Origin: Magnetococcales bacterium
GTDB lineage: Bacteria; Pseudomonadota; Magnetococcia; Magnetococcales; UBA8363
Assembly (NCBI GenBank): GCA_015232645.1
Contig: JADFZF010000010.1
Coordinates: 1 to 37,350 of the forward strand
Direction: 5' to 3'
DNA length: 37,350 nucleotides
Shown here piece by piece: positions 34,902 to 37,350 of the stretch. A program made the translations under genes and the position numbers. Numbering within the stretch: the first letter of the stretch is position 1; each line of letters starts with the position of its first letter. The notes under the pieces were generated by a model, which made no database searches, was not told the origin of the DNA, and saw only the letters and a program-made list of their open reading frames with translations.

Positions 34902-36896
34902 ATGCGTGCTGACAATGATAGGCTGGGTTTGCCGACGTTAAGGTATGGTGCCGTTCTGCTGGGAGGATGGCTGCTGGGTTTGGTATTGTTATTTACTCCC
35001 CACAGTACAGTCGCCTCCACCTTATCCGATGATGAACTTCAGGTTTTCCGCCGCTACTTTGAAGTATTGGAGGGTGGAGGTCCCATTGATGAAGTTTTGG
35101 ATCGTTCCCGCTGGCCTAAGAATGACGATCTGCAATCCTATCTGGAGTTGGAGCTGCTGTTTCATCCGCGCTATGGTGCCACTTTGCAGCACCTCCTGGG
35201 TTTTTTGCATCGTTGGCCCAACCATGCCCGAAGAAAAATCTTGGAAAAAATGGTGGAAGTGCGAATTGCTCATGCGGATGACGGCAATGATGTTTTGGCT
35301 TGGTATGATCGTCATCATCCGGTCACCAAGGCGGGGCGTGCCTATTATGTGCAATTGCTTTTGGAACGAAAACGTTTTGCCGAAGCCCAGCCCATTTGGG
35401 TGAGTCTCTATCTGGATGGTGTGGCATTTCCATCCGATCTCATTCGCATGGCGGCCCATTTTGATGCATTGTTTACCGTCTCTGATCGGGAAAAGCGCGC
35501 ACGTAATCTTATTCTCAAGGGCAATCACAGAGCGTTGGCCAACTTTGTCGAAGGCTTTCCCAGGGAACGTCGTGATTATTTTCTTGCCCTGGATGCGGCC
35601 ACGAGTGGGGATACCAGGCAATTTGCCAAATACCATCCGCGTTTGAACAAGAATGACGCCAACAGTCCGGAAATGTGGTTCGCCCGGCTGGAATGGCTCC
35701 GTAATAATGGATCGGTGACAAAGCTTCATAAAATGCTTTTGGGCCGGGAGGGAAGATATTTGAACAGCGATGATCGCTGTCTCCTGCGTTATCGTGTGGC
35801 CCGTGTTTTGTACAACGGCGATCGGATTGCCGATGCCTATGAATTATTGAATGCCAATGTCCTGGAGAAAGGGGCGCAGCTGGAAGATTCCTTATGGATG
35901 GCGGCCTGGTCAGCGCAACGGCTGAATTACAAAAAACGGGCTTTGGAGCTATTCAAAATATTGGGGGTGGAGGCCAAAACCGATCACCGTCGTGCTCAGG
36001 GGTCTTGGTGGGCGGCGGAACTTTCGCTTTCCGCGGAAGATAAACGCTACTGGATCAATGAGGCGGCGCAATTTCCCGATAGCTTTTACGGTCTGGTGGC
36101 TTTGGAATCACGTGACGGTGGTTTGCACGGGTTGAAAGATTCTCCGCTTGATTGTGGCATCGTCAAGGATCTTAGATTGCAGGACGACGTGCAACGGATG
36201 CATTACCTGCGCGAGGTGGGACGCAATTTTTATAATGGCGCCGAAATCGATTCCCTGGTTGAGCGTTTTCATCTGAATGGGGAAGAGCGTCTCTGTTTGG
36301 CGATCCATACGGGTGCCTACGATTATTCTCTCAGAGTGGCTCAGGAATTAAAGGGGGCCAAGCGTTATTATTGGAGTGGTCTCTATCCCATTCCACATTG
36401 GAAGCCCAGCAGTGGCTGGGAATTGGACCCCGCCTTGGTCTGGGGTACCGTTCGGCAGGAAAGCACCTTTCTGCCGCGAGCCCAGTCTCATGTCCATGCC
36501 CGTGGTTTGTTGCAGCTCATGCCCGCTACAGCCGAGGAGGTCGCCAGGAAAGGTATGTTTCCACCGGCGACGCCATTTCGTCTCCATGATCCCGCCTACA
36601 ATCTTTCCTTGGGACAGGCCTATCTGAAGCGTATGTTGAAAGGTTTTGATGGTGATTTGGTGCTGGCTCTCTGCAGCTATAATGCCGGGCCAGGGCGGGG
36701 GAGGGGTTGGAGCGATCGTCGTCGCGCCGAGCCAGCATTGACATTCATCGAAAATATCCCCTTCAACGAAACCCGCAACTACGTCAAACTGGTGATAGGA
36801 GGAGTGGTCCATTATCAGTTGCGGCTCTATGGAAAAAGTTCCATCTGGTCGCTGATCAACAAAGGGGAGCCAGGCCCAGGGAAACTGATGATGTAA
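34902..36896 (+). CDS. Soluble lytic murein transglycosylase (Slt70-like)
   Basis: 664 residues. An N-terminal export signal (about residues 14-39, hydrophobic, ending in VAS) leads to the periplasm. A long helical superhelix (40-480) forms the ring typical of Slt. The C-terminal lysozyme-like domain has the catalytic glutamate Glu520 in RQESTFLPRAQS, then ARGLLQLMPATA, NLSLGQAYLKRML and CSYNAGPGR. It cleaves the MurNAc-GlcNAc bond of peptidoglycan with formation of 1,6-anhydroMurNAc. It starts 27 bases after ftsY on the same strand and could be co-transcribed. Confidence 0.96.
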   Translation: MRADNDRLGLPTLRYGAVLLGGWLLGLVLLFTPHSTVASTLSDDELQVFRRYFEVLEGGGPIDEVLDRSRWPKNDDLQSYLELELLFHPRYGATLQHLLGFLHRWPNHARRKILEKMVEVRIAHADDGNDVLAWYDRHHPVTKAGRAYYVQLLLERKRFAEAQPIWVSLYLDGVAFPSDLIRMAAHFDALFTVSDREKRARNLILKGNHRALANFVEGFPRERRDYFLALDAATSGDTRQFAKYHPRLNKNDANSPEMWFARLEWLRNNGSVTKLHKMLLGREGRYLNSDDRCLLRYRVARVLYNGDRIADAYELLNANVLEKGAQLEDSLWMAAWSAQRLNYKKRALELFKILGVEAKTDHRRAQGSWWAAELSLSAEDKRYWINEAAQFPDSFYGLVALESRDGGLHGLKDSPLDCGIVKDLRLQDDVQRMHYLREVGRNFYNGAEIDSLVERFHLNGEERLCLAIHTGAYDYSLRVAQELKGAKRYYWSGLYPIPHWKPSSGWELDPALVWGTVRQESTFLPRAQSHVHARGLLQLMPATAEEVARKGMFPPATPFRLHDPAYNLSLGQAYLKRMLKGFDGDLVLALCSYNAGPGRGRGWSDRRRAEPALTFIENIPFNETRNYVKLVIGGVVHYQLRLYGKSSIWSLINKGEPGPGKLMM

Positions 36897-36933
36897 CGGC
36901 GGTATCCTCGAAACTGGGCAGAGTCCGCGGAGC

Positions 36934-37197
36934 CTATGTTCCCTGCCCCTGTTCGTGGGCCAGGGCTTCCTCCGTGCATTCAGCAAAGGCCCTCCAGGCT
37001 CGCAATGGCAGGTCTATAAGAATTTTATCATCAACCCCCACCAATTCTTCTGGATTGATCAGGTCAGCCGTCATAGCGCCACTGCCATCCATCGCGGCAG
37101 CAAAGCGAATGGTTAGTCGAGTGGGAAGATGGGTTGCGGTTTTCGCCAGCAGATCAATTTGCCATTCTAGGTTGGCCACTGTATCGTGTTCACTCAT
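36934..37197 (-). CDS. Small hypothetical protein (87 aa)
   Basis: The ATG at 37197 is preceded by GGAAAGGCAGAAGGA. The open frame extends upstream to 37302, but the added residues are basic and lack a ribosome binding site. The product (MSEHDTVANLEWQIDLLAKTA...) has a helical N-terminus and a beta-rich middle (RLTIRFAAAMDGSGAMTADLINPEEL), with no signal or membrane segment. I do not recognise it. Convergent with the transglycosylase gene. The last 48 bases of the window after 37302 show nothing I can support. Confidence 0.6.
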   Translation of the reverse strand: MSEHDTVANLEWQIDLLAKTATHLPTRLTIRFAAAMDGSGAMTADLINPEELVGVDDKILIDLPLRAWRAFAECTEEALAHEQGQGT

Positions 37198-37350
37198 TTC
37201 CTTCTGCCTTTCCGGGCCGGGGTTTGAAAGGGGTATTGAACTTTCGGCAAAGCGCTGGGAGCCGGAAATTTTATGTAAGCGCCGAACGAACGCCGTTCTC
37301 AAGGTGTCTTGCTTTTCTCCGAATTTTTTTTAACGTTCCAGGGGAGAAGT

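Overview
The window looks like chromosomal DNA of a free-living, respiring Gram-negative proteobacterium of moderate GC content. It carries a cytochrome-c-dependent nitric oxide reductase (nor) cluster, ubiquinone genes in the order ubiE-ubiJ-ubiB with ubiD divergent, a large chemoreceptor, SapC, periplasmic peptidyl-prolyl isomerases, FtsY and a soluble lytic transglycosylase. The mix of alpha- and gammaproteobacteria-like genes would suit a deep-branching group such as the Magnetococcia, but no ribosomal RNA or other marker proves this. I found no phage, complete insertion sequence, CRISPR array, tRNA or rRNA.

Layout. 1-1913 (minus): a ClC channel/antiporter whose 3' end overlaps the start of a UvrD/Rep-type helicase that runs off the left edge. 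2284-3534 (plus): a small unknown protein and a YbbO-like SDR. 3585-9388 (minus): a 44-codon leader ORF, norC, norB, norQ, a polyferredoxin membrane protein and norD. 9550-11061: a sigma-54-type promoter reading toward nor, three tandem 12-bp repeats, and a divergent PAS-AAA-Fis activator. 11213-14104 (minus): a PpiC-type lipoprotein, a second PpiC protein and SapC. 14552-16457 (minus): a MazG-like pyrophosphohydrolase, an ArsS-like radical SAM enzyme and an unknown protein. 16595-21484 (plus): a 2'-5' RNA ligase-like protein with an extra C-terminal region, a chemoreceptor with two periplasmic zinc-binding CZB modules, and a TPR-glycosyltransferase. 21493-26753: ubiE-ubiJ-ubiB (minus) and long-form ubiD (plus). 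27157-29936 (plus): an RRM protein and two paralogous LysR regulators. 30038-33937: two small unknown genes, an unusual radical SAM protein overlapping a TIGR04283-like glycosyltransferase, and a divergent thioredoxin-fold protein. 33970-36896 (plus): ftsY and a lytic transglycosylase. 36934-37197 (minus): a small unknown protein.

How it fits together. The nor block encodes NO detoxification or denitrification: NorCB is the enzyme, NorQ/NorD insert or activate it, and the polyferredoxin may supply redox chemistry for maturation. The PAS-type activator probably binds the 12-bp repeats and fires the sigma-54 promoter. The Ubi genes serve the quinone pool feeding the same respiratory chain.

Most notable are (i) the compact nor control region with its overlapping 44-aa leader ORF, (ii) a family of dispersed intergenic hairpin/inverted-repeat elements around the motif GACCCATCCCATG, the best copy being a 232-bp MITE-like element after ubiD, (iii) the tandem periplasmic CZB receptor, and (iv) the radical SAM/glycosyltransferase/thioredoxin locus at 30.7-33.9 kb, whose function I cannot assign.
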